Shown here: positions 1 through 7,977 of the stretch, one piece after another | Position numbering within the stretch: position 1 is the stretch's first letter | How the letters are laid out: each line of letters begins with the position of its first letter | From: Candidatus Berkelbacteria bacterium | GTDB taxonomy: Bacteria > Patescibacteriota > UBA1384 > 2-12-FULL-50-11 | Assembly: GCA_024654065.1 (NCBI GenBank) | Contig: JANLIQ010000060.1 | Location: 1-10,973, forward strand | Length of the DNA: 10,973 nt | Reading direction: 5' to 3' | Notes under the pieces: generated by a model | What the model was told of the DNA's origin: nothing | Seen by the model: the letters and a program-made list of their open reading frames with translations, nothing else | Database searches by the model: none | Translations under genes and position numbers: made by a program

Positions 1-24
1 TAAGAATATTAGGACTCTCAACGA

Positions 25-52
25 TTGTATTTTTCTTTTCTACAGGTAGAAT
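25..52 (+). promoter_or_regulatory. Putative promoter of mreB
   Basis: TTGTAT (25-30) and TAGAAT (47-52) are separated by 16 bp and form a fair sigma70-type promoter. A start about 7 nt after the -10 would be near 59, only about 3 nt before the mreB ATG, so the transcript would be nearly leaderless. There is no good Shine-Dalgarno sequence; only AGGT lies close to the ATG. The window begins 24 nt upstream, so a longer upstream transcript cannot be excluded. Confidence 0.4.
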
Positions 53-61
53 GCAGGTACC

Positions 62-1069
62 ATGACTCGACGAATAGGCGTTGACTTAGGAACAACAAAC
101 ATCCTTGTTTACATCCCGGAAAAGGGAATTGTGATTGATGAACCAGCGGTCGTAGCGCTTGATGCCAGTGACAATAAAATTGTTGCCTACGGCGAAGAAG
201 CCAGAAAGATGCTAGGTAAGACTCCGGAGTCCATTAACGCCGCTCACCCGCTCAAAGATGGTGTGATTGCTAGCTTCAAAATTACCGAAGCAATGTTGCG
301 CTATTTTATAAACCGCGTTTCTGGACGTCTACGACTGTTCCGACCGGATATTATGGCTGCAGTTCCAGTTGGAGTTACCTCTACAGAACGTCGAGCCGTT
401 GTTGATGCCTGTATTGCTGCGGGAGCTAAGAATGCCTACTTAATAAAACAGCCTATTGCCGCCGCGCTCGGTGCTGGCGTTCCGATAGCGGCTCCCGAAG
501 GACATCTTATAATTGATATTGGTGGTGGAACTACGGAAGTTGCCGTTATTTCACTCGGTGACGTGGTTGCTTCTGCCAGTGTTCGCGTCGGTGGTAATCG
601 TTTCGACAATGCTATTGCCGCGTACATCCGTAAGAAATACTCTCTTGTAATAGGGGAGCAGACAGCTGAACAAGTTAAGATCAAGGTTGGTACGGTACTC
701 CCTATGAAAAAAGAGCTACAAATGGAAGTCTCTGGTTCTAATTTCGTAACCGGACTACCGGAATCCATTATTGTATATTCGTCTGACGTCCTTAACGCTG
801 TTGGTGAGGAGCTACAAGAGATAATTGCTACCGTCAAGACTGTTTTACAAAAAACTCCTCCAGAATTAGCATCTGACATAATGGACAAAGGTATGATCAT
901 GACAGGCGGTGGTTCGATGATAAGAAATCTGGACGGGCTTTTAACTAAAGTCACTGGTGTGCCGTGTCAGTTAGCGGAAGAACCACGACTCTGTGTTGCA
1001 AAGGGCACTGGAATCGCAGTCGAACACCTCGATGAGTTCTTACGTTCCGTCTTGTGGGCAAAGAGCTAA
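62..1069 (+). CDS. mreB: Rod shape-determining protein MreB
   Basis: Bacterial actin that polymerises into membrane-associated filaments and guides lateral cell-wall synthesis. At 335 aa it has the normal family length. The actin-fold ATP site is visible: phosphate-1 loop GVDLGTTN (residues 6-13), phosphate-2 loop DIGGGTTE (152-159) and adenosine motif MTGGGSM (280-286). The usual phosphate-1 sequence is LGTAN; here it is LGTTN, a mild change. The start is chosen because the protein begins two to three residues before the first beta strand, as in other MreBs. No N-terminal amphipathic helix is evident. mreC and mreD are not in this window; the next gene downstream, 11 nt away, is a swivel-domain protein, so mreB is not in a classic mreBCD order here. 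Identification is secure. Confidence 0.97.
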   Translation: MTRRIGVDLGTTNILVYIPEKGIVIDEPAVVALDASDNKIVAYGEEARKMLGKTPESINAAHPLKDGVIASFKITEAMLRYFINRVSGRLRLFRPDIMAAVPVGVTSTERRAVVDACIAAGAKNAYLIKQPIAAALGAGVPIAAPEGHLIIDIGGGTTEVAVISLGDVVASASVRVGGNRFDNAIAAYIRKKYSLVIGEQTAEQVKIKVGTVLPMKKELQMEVSGSNFVTGLPESIIVYSSDVLNAVGEELQEIIATVKTVLQKTPPELASDIMDKGMIMTGGGSMIRNLDGLLTKVTGVPCQLAEEPRLCVAKGTGIAVEHLDEFLRSVLWAKS

Positions 1070-1080
1070 GATAGTAATTG

Positions 1081-2184
1081 ATGGCTGACGAGAACCTAGC
1101 CAAATTACTAAAAACCCAAAAATCACTGACGGAATGGCTTGAAGATATTAAACATCAGGATGTTGATTCTATTCGCCACGAAGACAACGACAAGCGAGAA
1201 AGATTGCGAATTCTAAACGACATTATAGGGTTACCTTACGATAAACCAGTTCAGTTTGAAGCGGCTGAGCTGACAGAAAACAACCCCAGGTTTGTCAAAT
1301 ACTTGAAATCTCACGGCGAAGAGCTTTGTGCCTTACGCCTGCTGCCAAAAGATGCTGGTCTAGCTAAGCTACGGATGCGTGGTAAAAGCGTTAAATTCGC
1401 ATACGACTGGTTCAAAGAGCAAAAGATCAATCCCTCTCAATACCGAGCGGATTTTGTTCCGCATCCTCCAGATTACGGCTGGTCAACAATTTTTGTTGTT
1501 AACCGCCACGGAATCCAGGGAGAGATAATCTTCGGAGGTCACCACCTACTAACACAAGGATTCCATAGTAAATCACCGGTTCTATTCAGATTTGATTTCA
1601 AGAATTGGCTCTTGTCTGAAGATAATCCGGATGCTCTAAATCATTTGAAGAAGCTTGCTGACTATTTATTGGTAGAGGAAGAAAGCTTACGCACACAGGT
1701 CGCAAACGAACTTAGTGGTCAGTTCCACAACAATTACCTAAGCGGTTACTTTGAGAGTACCGATTCTTCGGTTGGAACGTGGTTTATTGATTACAATCGT
1801 ATCTTGGGGGAAACGTTCAAAGACATCAAGGTTAATGTCGTGCCAATAGGCACTAAGTCCAAGGCTCATCTTTCTGGCCGGTCCGGTAGTCACGGCCAAG
1901 CGGAAGGTAGCGTAAGGATCGTTCATCCAGATAAAATTGATGAGGATTTCAAACCAGGAGAAGTACTTGTTTGTATAATGACAACCCCTCAGCACGTACC
2001 GCTTATGAAACGAGCGTCAGCGATCATTACAGATCAGGGCGGCATTCTTTGTCATGCCGCTATCGTCGCAAGGGAGCTGGGGATACCGTGCATTGTCGGT
2101 ACCAATAATGCAACATCGGTTCTTGCTACCGGTGACAAGGTTTCAGTAAATGCTACAAATGGTACTGTCTCAATTATCAATTAG
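1081..2184 (+). CDS. Protein with C-terminal PEP-utilising-enzyme mobile (phosphohistidine) domain
   Basis: This 367-aa protein ends in a PEP-utiliser mobile domain (about residues 265-367). The signature is TDQGGILCHAAIVARELGIP, with the phospho-accepting His at residue 325, followed by a V-G-T that closes the motif. In PEP synthase, pyruvate phosphate dikinase and rifampin phosphotransferase this swivelling domain carries phosphate from an ATP-grasp domain to a second substrate. Here the PEP/pyruvate TIM barrel is absent. The N-terminal 260 residues are not recognised with certainty: residues near 140-160 (a V-x-x-x-x-G-I-x-G-E-I-I-F-G-G pattern) look like a degenerate half of an ATP-grasp domain. 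The ATG at 1081 is preferred to the adjoining TTG at 1078. It lies 11 nt after mreB, so co-transcription is likely; a TAAGAT 8 nt upstream could also act as an internal leaderless promoter. Substrate unknown. Confidence 0.8.
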   Translation: MADENLAKLLKTQKSLTEWLEDIKHQDVDSIRHEDNDKRERLRILNDIIGLPYDKPVQFEAAELTENNPRFVKYLKSHGEELCALRLLPKDAGLAKLRMRGKSVKFAYDWFKEQKINPSQYRADFVPHPPDYGWSTIFVVNRHGIQGEIIFGGHHLLTQGFHSKSPVLFRFDFKNWLLSEDNPDALNHLKKLADYLLVEEESLRTQVANELSGQFHNNYLSGYFESTDSSVGTWFIDYNRILGETFKDIKVNVVPIGTKSKAHLSGRSGSHGQAEGSVRIVHPDKIDEDFKPGEVLVCIMTTPQHVPLMKRASAIITDQGGILCHAAIVARELGIPCIVGTNNATSVLATGDKVSVNATNGTVSIIN

Positions 2185-2216
2185 TTAGTTTTACACTCGT
2201 AATAGGTTAGTAAAAT

Positions 2217-2225
2217 TGGCATAAT
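2217..2225 (+). promoter_or_regulatory. Extended -10 promoter of the glycosyltransferase pair
   Basis: TG-G-CATAAT (2217-2225) is an extended -10 element, and the ATG at 2234 is 8 nt further on. The start of transcription should therefore lie 0-3 nt before the ATG, giving a leaderless mRNA, and no Shine-Dalgarno sequence is present. No good -35 is seen. Just upstream, TTTTAC (2189-2194) and GTAAAA (2210-2215) form an inverted repeat. It could be a weak terminator for the mreB unit or an operator. Confidence 0.5.
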
Positions 2226-2233
2226 AACAAACA

Positions 2234-3328
2234 ATGACGATTGGTATTGACGCTTCTCGAGCAGTAAAGAAAATCCGGACTGGGCCAGAGAACTACTCGT
2301 ATGAAATCATTCGAGCGATATTAAATTTGAAATCTGATCATAAATTCATTCTCTATGCTCCTCACTCTCCATATAACGAATTCCCTACGGGTGAAAATAT
2401 AGAATGGAAGATACTTCCCCAACAGAGACTCTGGTCTCAATACCGTTTAGCAAAAGAGGTTAACAGCAACCCACCCGACGTTTTATTCGTACCTTCTCAC
2501 GTCGTACCTTTAATGAGCCACCTTCCCACCGTTGTAACAATCCACGACCTAGCTTTTAAGTATTTCCCTCAGTCGTATTCGGCTTTTGAGCGTAGATACC
2601 AGAACTTTTCTACAGGTGTGTCTGTGGCAAAATCTAACCGTATAATCGTCCCTTCCCAGGCGACACTAACGGATTTAGTTAAGTTTTATCCAACCGCGAA
2701 AAGTAAAACCTCAGTAATTGCTCACGGGTATGATAAGGATCTGTTCAAGCCTGCTGATAGTCATGAAGCTTCACCTCAGAACTACCCTTACATCTTGTAT
2801 GTCGGCCGAATTGAAGAGAAAAAAAATGTGCGCCTGTTACTTGATGCTTTTGTGCTAATAAGTAAAGAAAAAAAGAGAGTCAATCTCGTACTAGGCGGTC
2901 GTAATGGCTACGGTTTTGAGATGATCCAGGAGAAAATTAAAAATCTCCCCAAAGAAATAAGGAGTCGAATTTTCCAACCTGGCCACTTGCCCCGCTACGA
3001 CATGATCCGCTACCTTCAGCACGCTACAATTCTTGCTTTCCCAAGCTTATATGAAGGTTTTGGTTTGTCGGTATTGGAAGCACTAGCCTGTGGCTTACCA
3101 GTGGTCTGCAGTGACAACTCATCACTTCCAGAGGTCACTGGTGACGCTGCTATTTTATTACCTCCTTCAAATCCTTTGGCGTGGGCTTCTGCATTTAGCC
3201 GCATCTTAAACACTCCCGAGCTGGCCACGAAAATGCGTCAAGCAGCAATCAAACAAGCTGAAAACTTTTCTTGGCAGACTGCTGCGGAGAAAACGTTACT
3301 GGAAATTACACATGCGGCCAACAAGTGA
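2234..3328 (+). CDS. GT4-family glycosyltransferase (group 1)
   Basis: A 364-aa GT-B fold retaining glycosyltransferase that probably transfers a sugar from a nucleotide-sugar donor to a membrane-linked acceptor at the cytoplasmic face. The N-terminal domain opens with a Rossmann strand and a glycine-containing loop (residues 3-20). The linker to the C-terminal domain carries the conserved VGR (190-192) followed by KKN, the usual donor-binding start. The family E-x7-E signature is clear: E274-G-F-G-L-S-V-L-E282, followed by G-L-P-V-V and S-L-P-E-V. The length is normal for the family. There is no Shine-Dalgarno sequence; the start fits a leaderless transcript. It overlaps the next gene by 17 nt, so the two are co-transcribed and probably act on the same surface polysaccharide. 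Donor and acceptor cannot be read from the sequence. Confidence 0.92.
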   Translation: MTIGIDASRAVKKIRTGPENYSYEIIRAILNLKSDHKFILYAPHSPYNEFPTGENIEWKILPQQRLWSQYRLAKEVNSNPPDVLFVPSHVVPLMSHLPTVVTIHDLAFKYFPQSYSAFERRYQNFSTGVSVAKSNRIIVPSQATLTDLVKFYPTAKSKTSVIAHGYDKDLFKPADSHEASPQNYPYILYVGRIEEKKNVRLLLDAFVLISKEKKRVNLVLGGRNGYGFEMIQEKIKNLPKEIRSRIFQPGHLPRYDMIRYLQHATILAFPSLYEGFGLSVLEALACGLPVVCSDNSSLPEVTGDAAILLPPSNPLAWASAFSRILNTPELATKMRQAAIKQAENFSWQTAAEKTLLEITHAANK

Positions 3329-4031
3329 GGCGCAGATCTTTGGTGTCAAAATCGCCAGGTTAAGTTGGGCGGATCTAGACGAGTATTGTAAGCAGGCTTT
3401 GTTGGAAAAAATTCCAAAACACATAGTAACCGCTAACGGCGAGATATTGCTCAAAGCCCTTGAAAACGATTCGTACCGGGATATCTTAAACAGTGCTGAT
3501 CTGACTATCCCTGAATCTACTAACGTTTCGTGGGTCCTGACTCTTGAGGGAAAGCCCGTGACAAGCACGACTTCCGGTGCCGATCTAGTAAGCCATTTGG
3601 CAAATATTGCAGCAGAAAAAGGCAAGTCAATTTTCTTACTTGGCGGTAGGGAGGAGATTCCTTTTAGAGCAGGGGAGCGATTAAAGAATTTGAATCCAAA
3701 TCTCAAAATTGCTGGCAGTTCAAATGCGAATCCTGATGACGCTACGATCGTTGAGCGAATCAAAAAAACTGGTGCCGATATCGTGCTAGTTGCTTACGGG
3801 GCGCCAAAACAAGAAGAGTGGATTGCCCAACATAAAGATGAGCTTGGAGCGAAGATATTAGTTGGTATAGGCGGTACTTTCGATATGCTAGCAGGAACCA
3901 CCCCTAGAGCTCCTCAATTCTTTAGAACTGTTCATTTGGAGTGGCTTTGGCGTTTACTAATCCAGCCAACCCGTATTGGTCGTATCTGGCGCGCTGTTGT
4001 CATTTTTCCCATAAAAGCATTATTTAATTAA
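3312..4031 (+). CDS. WecG/TagA/CpsF-family glycosyltransferase (GT26)
   Basis: A 239-aa member of the GT26 family, whose characterised members add N-acetylmannosamine or a related sugar to an undecaprenyl-linked GlcNAc (teichoic acid linkage unit, enterobacterial common antigen, capsule). Visible signatures: T40-A-N-G-E near the N-terminus, the glycine-rich strand FLLGG, GAPKQEEW, GGTFDMLAG, RAP, and EWLWRL followed by QPTRIGR-WR near the C-terminus, which in this family helps membrane association. The family motif usually written P-D-G has P67-E68-S here, so the conserved catalytic Asp appears to be Glu. The start overlaps the end of the GT4 gene by 17 nt, indicating translational linkage. 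There is no hydrophobic segment; it should be peripheral on the cytoplasmic face. The exact sugar is unknown. Confidence 0.92.
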   Translation: MRPTSEAQIFGVKIARLSWADLDEYCKQALLEKIPKHIVTANGEILLKALENDSYRDILNSADLTIPESTNVSWVLTLEGKPVTSTTSGADLVSHLANIAAEKGKSIFLLGGREEIPFRAGERLKNLNPNLKIAGSSNANPDDATIVERIKKTGADIVLVAYGAPKQEEWIAQHKDELGAKILVGIGGTFDMLAGTTPRAPQFFRTVHLEWLWRLLIQPTRIGRIWRAVVIFPIKALFN

Positions 4032-4097
4032 AAGGGTTCAGACGAGACTTGAATACTCATAAATTCATTTGTTTGAGACTTTTTTCATACTCGTCGT

Positions 4098-4126
4098 TTG
4101 ATAATTAGTAATAATTGTGATATTAT
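4098..4126 (+). promoter_or_regulatory. Promoter of nusA
   Basis: TTGATA (4098-4103), a 17-bp spacer and TATTAT (4121-4126), with an extended-10 TG at 4118-4119, make one of the best sigma70-type promoters in the window. Transcription should start near 4133 and leave a leader of about 50 nt. The stretch 4032-4097 between the GT26 stop and this promoter holds no gene. It has a direct repeat GAGACTT and a run of T but no convincing GC-rich terminator. Confidence 0.7.
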
Positions 4127-4135
4127 TTACTTAAT

Positions 4136-4159
4136 CCAGGTTAGATCCTGGCTATTTTT
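4136..4159 (+). promoter_or_regulatory. Leader hairpin with U-run upstream of nusA
   Basis: CCAGG (4136-4140), a six-base loop and CCTGG (4147-4151) form a short GC-rich stem, followed by CTA and five T (4155-4159). It starts about 4 nt after the predicted transcription start. The shape is that of a very short intrinsic terminator or a 5' stabilising hairpin. The 5-bp stem is weak, so the regulatory role is only a suggestion. Confidence 0.4.
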
Positions 4160-4183
4160 AAAAAGTAAGGAGAGTATAGAACT

Positions 4184-5398
4184 ATGGCCATCTCACCATT
4201 TGCGGCCGCGATAAATCAGCTTGCTGATGAACGTGGACTGCCAAAAGACATAATTATCGACACCATCGAAGCAGCTGTAGCTGCTGCTTACCGTAAAGAC
4301 TACGGACAGCAAGACGAAGATATTAAAGCAAAACTGGACGAAGAATCTGGTGTTTTTAACGTTAAACAATGCTTCGAGGTAGTTGAGGAGCCAGAGAATA
4401 TACACGCCCAATTGACCGTCGAGCAGGCTCAAGAGATGAAAAAAGGTTCGAAACTTGGCGATATTATAGAAGTCGAGCTTGAGCCACACGAAGACTTCGG
4501 TCGTATCGCAGCAATGACTGCTAAGCAAGTAATTTCTCAAAGATTACGTGAAGCAGAAAAAGAGATTCTTTACGCCGAGTACAAAGACAAACAGGGCCAG
4601 CTGATTAATGGTTATGTTCAGCAGGTCGAAGGACCCAATGTGATCTTGAATATCGGTAAACTTAACGGTCTTATGATCGCATCTGATCAGATTCCAAACC
4701 AGAATTACTACCCAGGCCAACGCTTAAAGGTTTTAGTCTACACAGTCGAAGAGACTCCACGGGGACCACGTGTTCTCGTCACCCGTTCTAGCGCTGAATT
4801 TATTACCAAGCTCTTTGAGTTGGAAGTTCCGGAGATTGCCAGTGCCGCCGTTGAAGTGAAAGCTATTGCTCGTGAGGCTGGCGTCAGAACCAAAATGGCC
4901 GTTATCTCTAACCAACCTGGTCTTGACCCAGTTGGATCCTGTGTTGGTCAGAGAGGTACTCGAGTTCAGGCAGTTTTGTCGGAAATTGGTGAAGAAAAAA
5001 TAGATATTATTCTATGGAATGACTCAATCGAGCAGTTAATTACCAATGCTCTTTCGCCGGCTAAAATAGACAAGATTACCTTGCGTAAGAAGGCCGAGAG
5101 CGCTTCTGTAAACGTACCTGTTGATCAGCTTTCGTTGGCTATCGGAAAAAACGGTCAGAATGTTCGTTTAGCAAGTAAACTGACTGGTTGGGAGATAGAT
5201 ATCGTCAAAGAAGGTGAAGAAGCACGACACCGATCTGATACAGAGACCACGGAAGTAACAGAGCAGACAGAAGAGGCTAATCCCTTAGAAGACGAGAAAG
5301 TGATCTCCAAGCCAGTGGCCGCTGTTAAGAAGTCTGCCAAAGCCAAAACAACCAAGAAAACTGCTACTAAAAAGGCTTCTAAAAAAGCCACGGAGTAG
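4184..5398 (+). CDS. nusA: Transcription termination/antitermination factor NusA
   Basis: NusA binds RNA polymerase and nascent RNA and modulates pausing, intrinsic termination and antitermination. Domain order over 404 aa: N-terminal RNAP-binding domain (about 1-105), S1 RNA-binding domain (about 137-200), KH1 with G255-Q-R-G258, KH2 with G321-K-N-G324 inside LSLAIGKNGQNVRLA, then a charged linker and a Lys/Ala/Thr-rich tail (about 380-404). The C-terminal acidic repeats of the E. coli protein are absent, as in most bacteria. The start is supported by AAGGAG ending 11 nt before the ATG. NusA is commonly encoded with rimP, infB or rbfA; here it stands alone between a glycosyltransferase and clpC, with its own promoter and leader. 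The basic tail may add nonspecific RNA or DNA affinity (inference). Confidence 0.97.
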   Translation: MAISPFAAAINQLADERGLPKDIIIDTIEAAVAAAYRKDYGQQDEDIKAKLDEESGVFNVKQCFEVVEEPENIHAQLTVEQAQEMKKGSKLGDIIEVELEPHEDFGRIAAMTAKQVISQRLREAEKEILYAEYKDKQGQLINGYVQQVEGPNVILNIGKLNGLMIASDQIPNQNYYPGQRLKVLVYTVEETPRGPRVLVTRSSAEFITKLFELEVPEIASAAVEVKAIAREAGVRTKMAVISNQPGLDPVGSCVGQRGTRVQAVLSEIGEEKIDIILWNDSIEQLITNALSPAKIDKITLRKKAESASVNVPVDQLSLAIGKNGQNVRLASKLTGWEIDIVKEGEEARHRSDTETTEVTEQTEEANPLEDEKVISKPVAAVKKSAKAKTTKKTATKKASKKATE

Positions 5399-5447
5399 CC
5401 CCTGTTGAAGCTTTTGGTAGTTTTACTCTTTCGGACTCTAGGTTCTC

Positions 5448-5456
5448 TGGTACAAT
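5448..5456 (+). promoter_or_regulatory. Extended -10 promoter of clpC
   Basis: TG-G-TACAAT (5448-5456) is an extended -10; the clpC ATG starts at 5463, exactly 7 nt after the last -10 base. Transcription would begin at or next to the A of the ATG, so the mRNA is probably leaderless. No Shine-Dalgarno sequence is present. The -35 region (around 5428-5435, CTTTCGGA) is weak. No CtsR-type heptad operator is seen. Confidence 0.55.
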
Positions 5457-5462
5457 AACCCA

Positions 5463-7961
5463 ATGCAGGAAGATTACGACAATCTCAAAAATCGTCTGAG
5501 CGAGACGGCGCAAAAAATTGTTCTAGATTGCGAACAGATCGCTCGGGCAATGGATACGGGGATAGATACCCAGCATCTGTTGGTATCCTTGGCCTCTAAC
5601 CAAGGGACAATTTCTTATGAAATTTTACGTGAGTTAATGGTTACGCCCCAGAGGATTGTCTACCTACTACAAAACCCAGACTTTAAGCTTAAGACTTCAG
5701 ACACCATTTCAGCTGATTTCAAGCGGGTTCTAAAAACGGCTACTCAACGTGCAGTTGCCTACCAAACACCTACCGTAGACTCCGAGCACTTACTGCTAGC
5801 CTTGTCTGTAAATAAAGAAACGAACGCCTACAAGATACTTACTGGACTAGCTGTTGACCCAAAGATGCTCAAAGATCAGCTTGAGAGTCATTTTGGACAG
5901 GCTGAAGAGCTTGTTAATAACTTACCTGAGGTTTCTGAAGAAATATTAGATGAAGGCGAAGGGCAGTTTGCCCAATTTACCCAGGCACCGCCCCGGTCCC
6001 CTAACCGTGCCAAATCTGCTATAGACTACTTCACTAATGACCTTACAAAAGAAGCTAAGGCGGGGAAACTTGACCCAGTCATTGGGCGAGAAAAAGAGAT
6101 ACAGCGTATGAGCCAGATATTGGTACGTCGAGGTAAAAACAATCCCGTACTGACTGGGGAACCTGGCGTAGGAAAGACTGCGATAGTCGAAGGTTTAGCT
6201 TCTCAGATTATTTCCGGTGATGTACCGCGTCAATTAGCAGACAAACGAGTTGTAAGTTTAGATTTAGCGCTTCTAATTTCTGGTACAACTTATCGCGGCC
6301 AATTCGAAGAACGAGCTAAAAAATTGATTGACGAAATTCTCAAGGCTGGAAATATCATTTTATTTATTGATGAGCTTCACACCATCGTTGGAGCTGGTGC
6401 CGCCGAAGGATCAGTTGACTTAAGTCATATCCTTAAGCCGGTCCTCTCTAAGGGACAGCTACGTTTAATCGGCGCTACCACTAACGACGAGTACCGTAAA
6501 CATATTGAGAGAGACCCCGCTCTTGAGAGAAGGTTACAAAGAGTTAACGTTGAGGAACCTTCTTCAGAGGAAACGGTAAAGATTCTCCATGGACTGAAAA
6601 AGACTTACGAGAAACACCATAACGTCACCATTGACGACGATGCCGTTGTTGCAGCTGTGGATCTTTCGAAGCGCTATATCAGCGATAGATTCCTACCAGA
6701 TAAGGCAATTGACCTGATTGACGAGGCCGCAGCCGCAACCCAGCTAGAAGAGCGTCAAATAAAAATTTCAACAAAGCTAACCGAACTGGAGAAGAAACGC
6801 CAGGATGCCCACCAAGAGCACACAAAAGCCGCTGATATCTACGACTATGAAAAAGCTGCTAGCTGGAGAGTTCTAGAGTATCGCTACCTCGATGAGATTG
6901 AAAAACTTAAATTGAAGCTACCTAAAAGGACCGTTAACCGCGTTATCACAAGAGAAGATATCGCCAAGATTGTTTCGATGTGGACTGGTGTACCTGTAAC
7001 AGCCTTAGCCAAAACTCAGAGGGTACGGTTAGTGAATCTAGAGAAGGTTTTGAAAACCCATATCGTTGGGCAAGATGAGGCAGTGGGTGCAATTTCTGGA
7101 GCTATACGTCGCTCAACAGTTGGTGTCGCTGACCCAAATAGACCACTTGGATCATTTATTTTCCTTGGGCCAACTGGGGTAGGAAAGACCGAGTTGGCTC
7201 GCGTGTTGGCACGAGAAGTTTTTGGTCGAGACGAAGCTCTGATAAAAGTAGATATGAGTGAGTTTATGGAACGCCATAACGTTTCACGCTTAGTCGGTGC
7301 ACCTCCTGGGTACGTTGGTTACGAAGAAGCCGGGAAGCTGACTGAGACTGTTCGTCGTCAGCCGTATTCAGTTGTGTTGCTCGATGAGATCGAGAAAGCT
7401 CATCCTGACGTCTTTAATATGCTCTTACAGATTATGGAAGATGGTCAGCTCACCGACGCTAAAGGACGAGTAATTAACTTCAGAAATACCATTTTAATAA
7501 TGACTTCTAATATCGGTTTAGCTGAAATGAATCGTCAGCAAGCTATTGGCTTTAAGGTAAAAGATGGCTCATTAGCTGAAAATCGTTACGAAGAGATTAA
7601 GACTCAAGTTCTAGCTCAACTCAAAGACAATTTTCGACCAGAATTCATTAACCGTTTAGACAAAGCTATTGTCTTCAAACCGCTAAATAAGGTCGAGGTA
7701 AAACAGATTGTCCAGCTCCAGATCAATAGGCTAGTAAAACGTCTTGTACCAGAAGGAATAGAGATCGAGATAGAGGAGTCGGCCAAGGAGTTCTTAGCGG
7801 AAAAAGGCTTCGATCCCGAATTTGGTGCCCGACCGGTGCGCCGAGTAATTACCGAGTATATCGAAGACCCGCTCTCTGAGTTACTTCTGACCGGCAAACT
7901 CAGTAAAAAAGCCCCGATCCGCGTTCTGCGTAAAGGCGAAAAACTGGCGTTGGTTAAGTGA
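5463..7961 (+). CDS. clpC: ATP-dependent Clp protease ATP-binding subunit (ClpC-type AAA+ unfoldase)
   Basis: A Hsp100 unfoldase of 832 aa that feeds substrates to ClpP. The N domain holds two Clp-N repeats (about residues 8-70 and 80-140). AAA+ module 1 has Walker A G232-EPGVGK-T239 and Walker B with D303-E304, then GATT and an R-rich finger region. The middle domain is short (about residues 430-485, a K/E-rich coiled coil with a YDYEKAA stretch), as in ClpC rather than the long ClpB M-domain. Module 2 has Walker A G569-PTGVGK-T576, Walker B D641-E642, and the C-terminal GFDPEFGARPVRR sensor-2 segment. IGF at 695-697 sits where ClpC and ClpA carry the ClpP-docking loop, so it should work with ClpP rather than as a ClpB disaggregase. 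clpP is not in the window. A stem-loop overlaps the stop codon. Confidence 0.95.
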   Translation: MQEDYDNLKNRLSETAQKIVLDCEQIARAMDTGIDTQHLLVSLASNQGTISYEILRELMVTPQRIVYLLQNPDFKLKTSDTISADFKRVLKTATQRAVAYQTPTVDSEHLLLALSVNKETNAYKILTGLAVDPKMLKDQLESHFGQAEELVNNLPEVSEEILDEGEGQFAQFTQAPPRSPNRAKSAIDYFTNDLTKEAKAGKLDPVIGREKEIQRMSQILVRRGKNNPVLTGEPGVGKTAIVEGLASQIISGDVPRQLADKRVVSLDLALLISGTTYRGQFEERAKKLIDEILKAGNIILFIDELHTIVGAGAAEGSVDLSHILKPVLSKGQLRLIGATTNDEYRKHIERDPALERRLQRVNVEEPSSEETVKILHGLKKTYEKHHNVTIDDDAVVAAVDLSKRYISDRFLPDKAIDLIDEAAAATQLEERQIKISTKLTELEKKRQDAHQEHTKAADIYDYEKAASWRVLEYRYLDEIEKLKLKLPKRTVNRVITREDIAKIVSMWTGVPVTALAKTQRVRLVNLEKVLKTHIVGQDEAVGAISGAIRRSTVGVADPNRPLGSFIFLGPTGVGKTELARVLAREVFGRDEALIKVDMSEFMERHNVSRLVGAPPGYVGYEEAGKLTETVRRQPYSVVLLDEIEKAHPDVFNMLLQIMEDGQLTDAKGRVINFRNTILIMTSNIGLAEMNRQQAIGFKVKDGSLAENRYEEIKTQVLAQLKDNFRPEFINRLDKAIVFKPLNKVEVKQIVQLQINRLVKRLVPEGIEIEIEESAKEFLAEKGFDPEFGARPVRRVITEYIEDPLSELLLTGKLSKKAPIRVLRKGEKLALVK

Positions 7962-7976
7962 CGCCTGGCGCGTCAC
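7958..7976 (+). other. Stem-loop over the clpC stop codon
   Basis: GTGACGC (7958-7964), loop CTGGC and GCGTCAC (7970-7976) form a perfect 7-bp stem that includes the clpC TGA. No U-run follows, so it is not a standard intrinsic terminator. It may protect the 3' end of the clpC transcript (inference). Confidence 0.5.
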
Positions 7977-7977
7977 A

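Noticed and set aside
436..954. Minus-strand reading frame of 172 codons within mreB
   Set aside because: Antisense shadow of MreB; the Ser/Thr/Pro-rich translation looks like reverse-strand noise.
3296..3763. Minus-strand reading frame of 155 codons over the GT26 gene
   Set aside because: It lies antisense to a gene with clear family motifs, has low-complexity translation, and no promoter or Shine-Dalgarno sequence was found.
4032..4097. Terminator after the GT26 gene
   Set aside because: There is a T-run and a GAGACTT direct repeat, but the only inverted repeat (TGAAT/ATTCA) is short and AT-rich.
5380..5416. Terminator at the end of nusA
   Set aside because: AAAAGC and GCTTTT can pair, but the stem is AT-rich, the left arm is inside the coding region, and a real U-run after it is weak.
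5399..5462. CtsR or HrcA (CIRCE) operator before clpC
   Set aside because: No GGTCAAA heptads and no CIRCE-type inverted repeat are present in the 64 nt upstream of the start.
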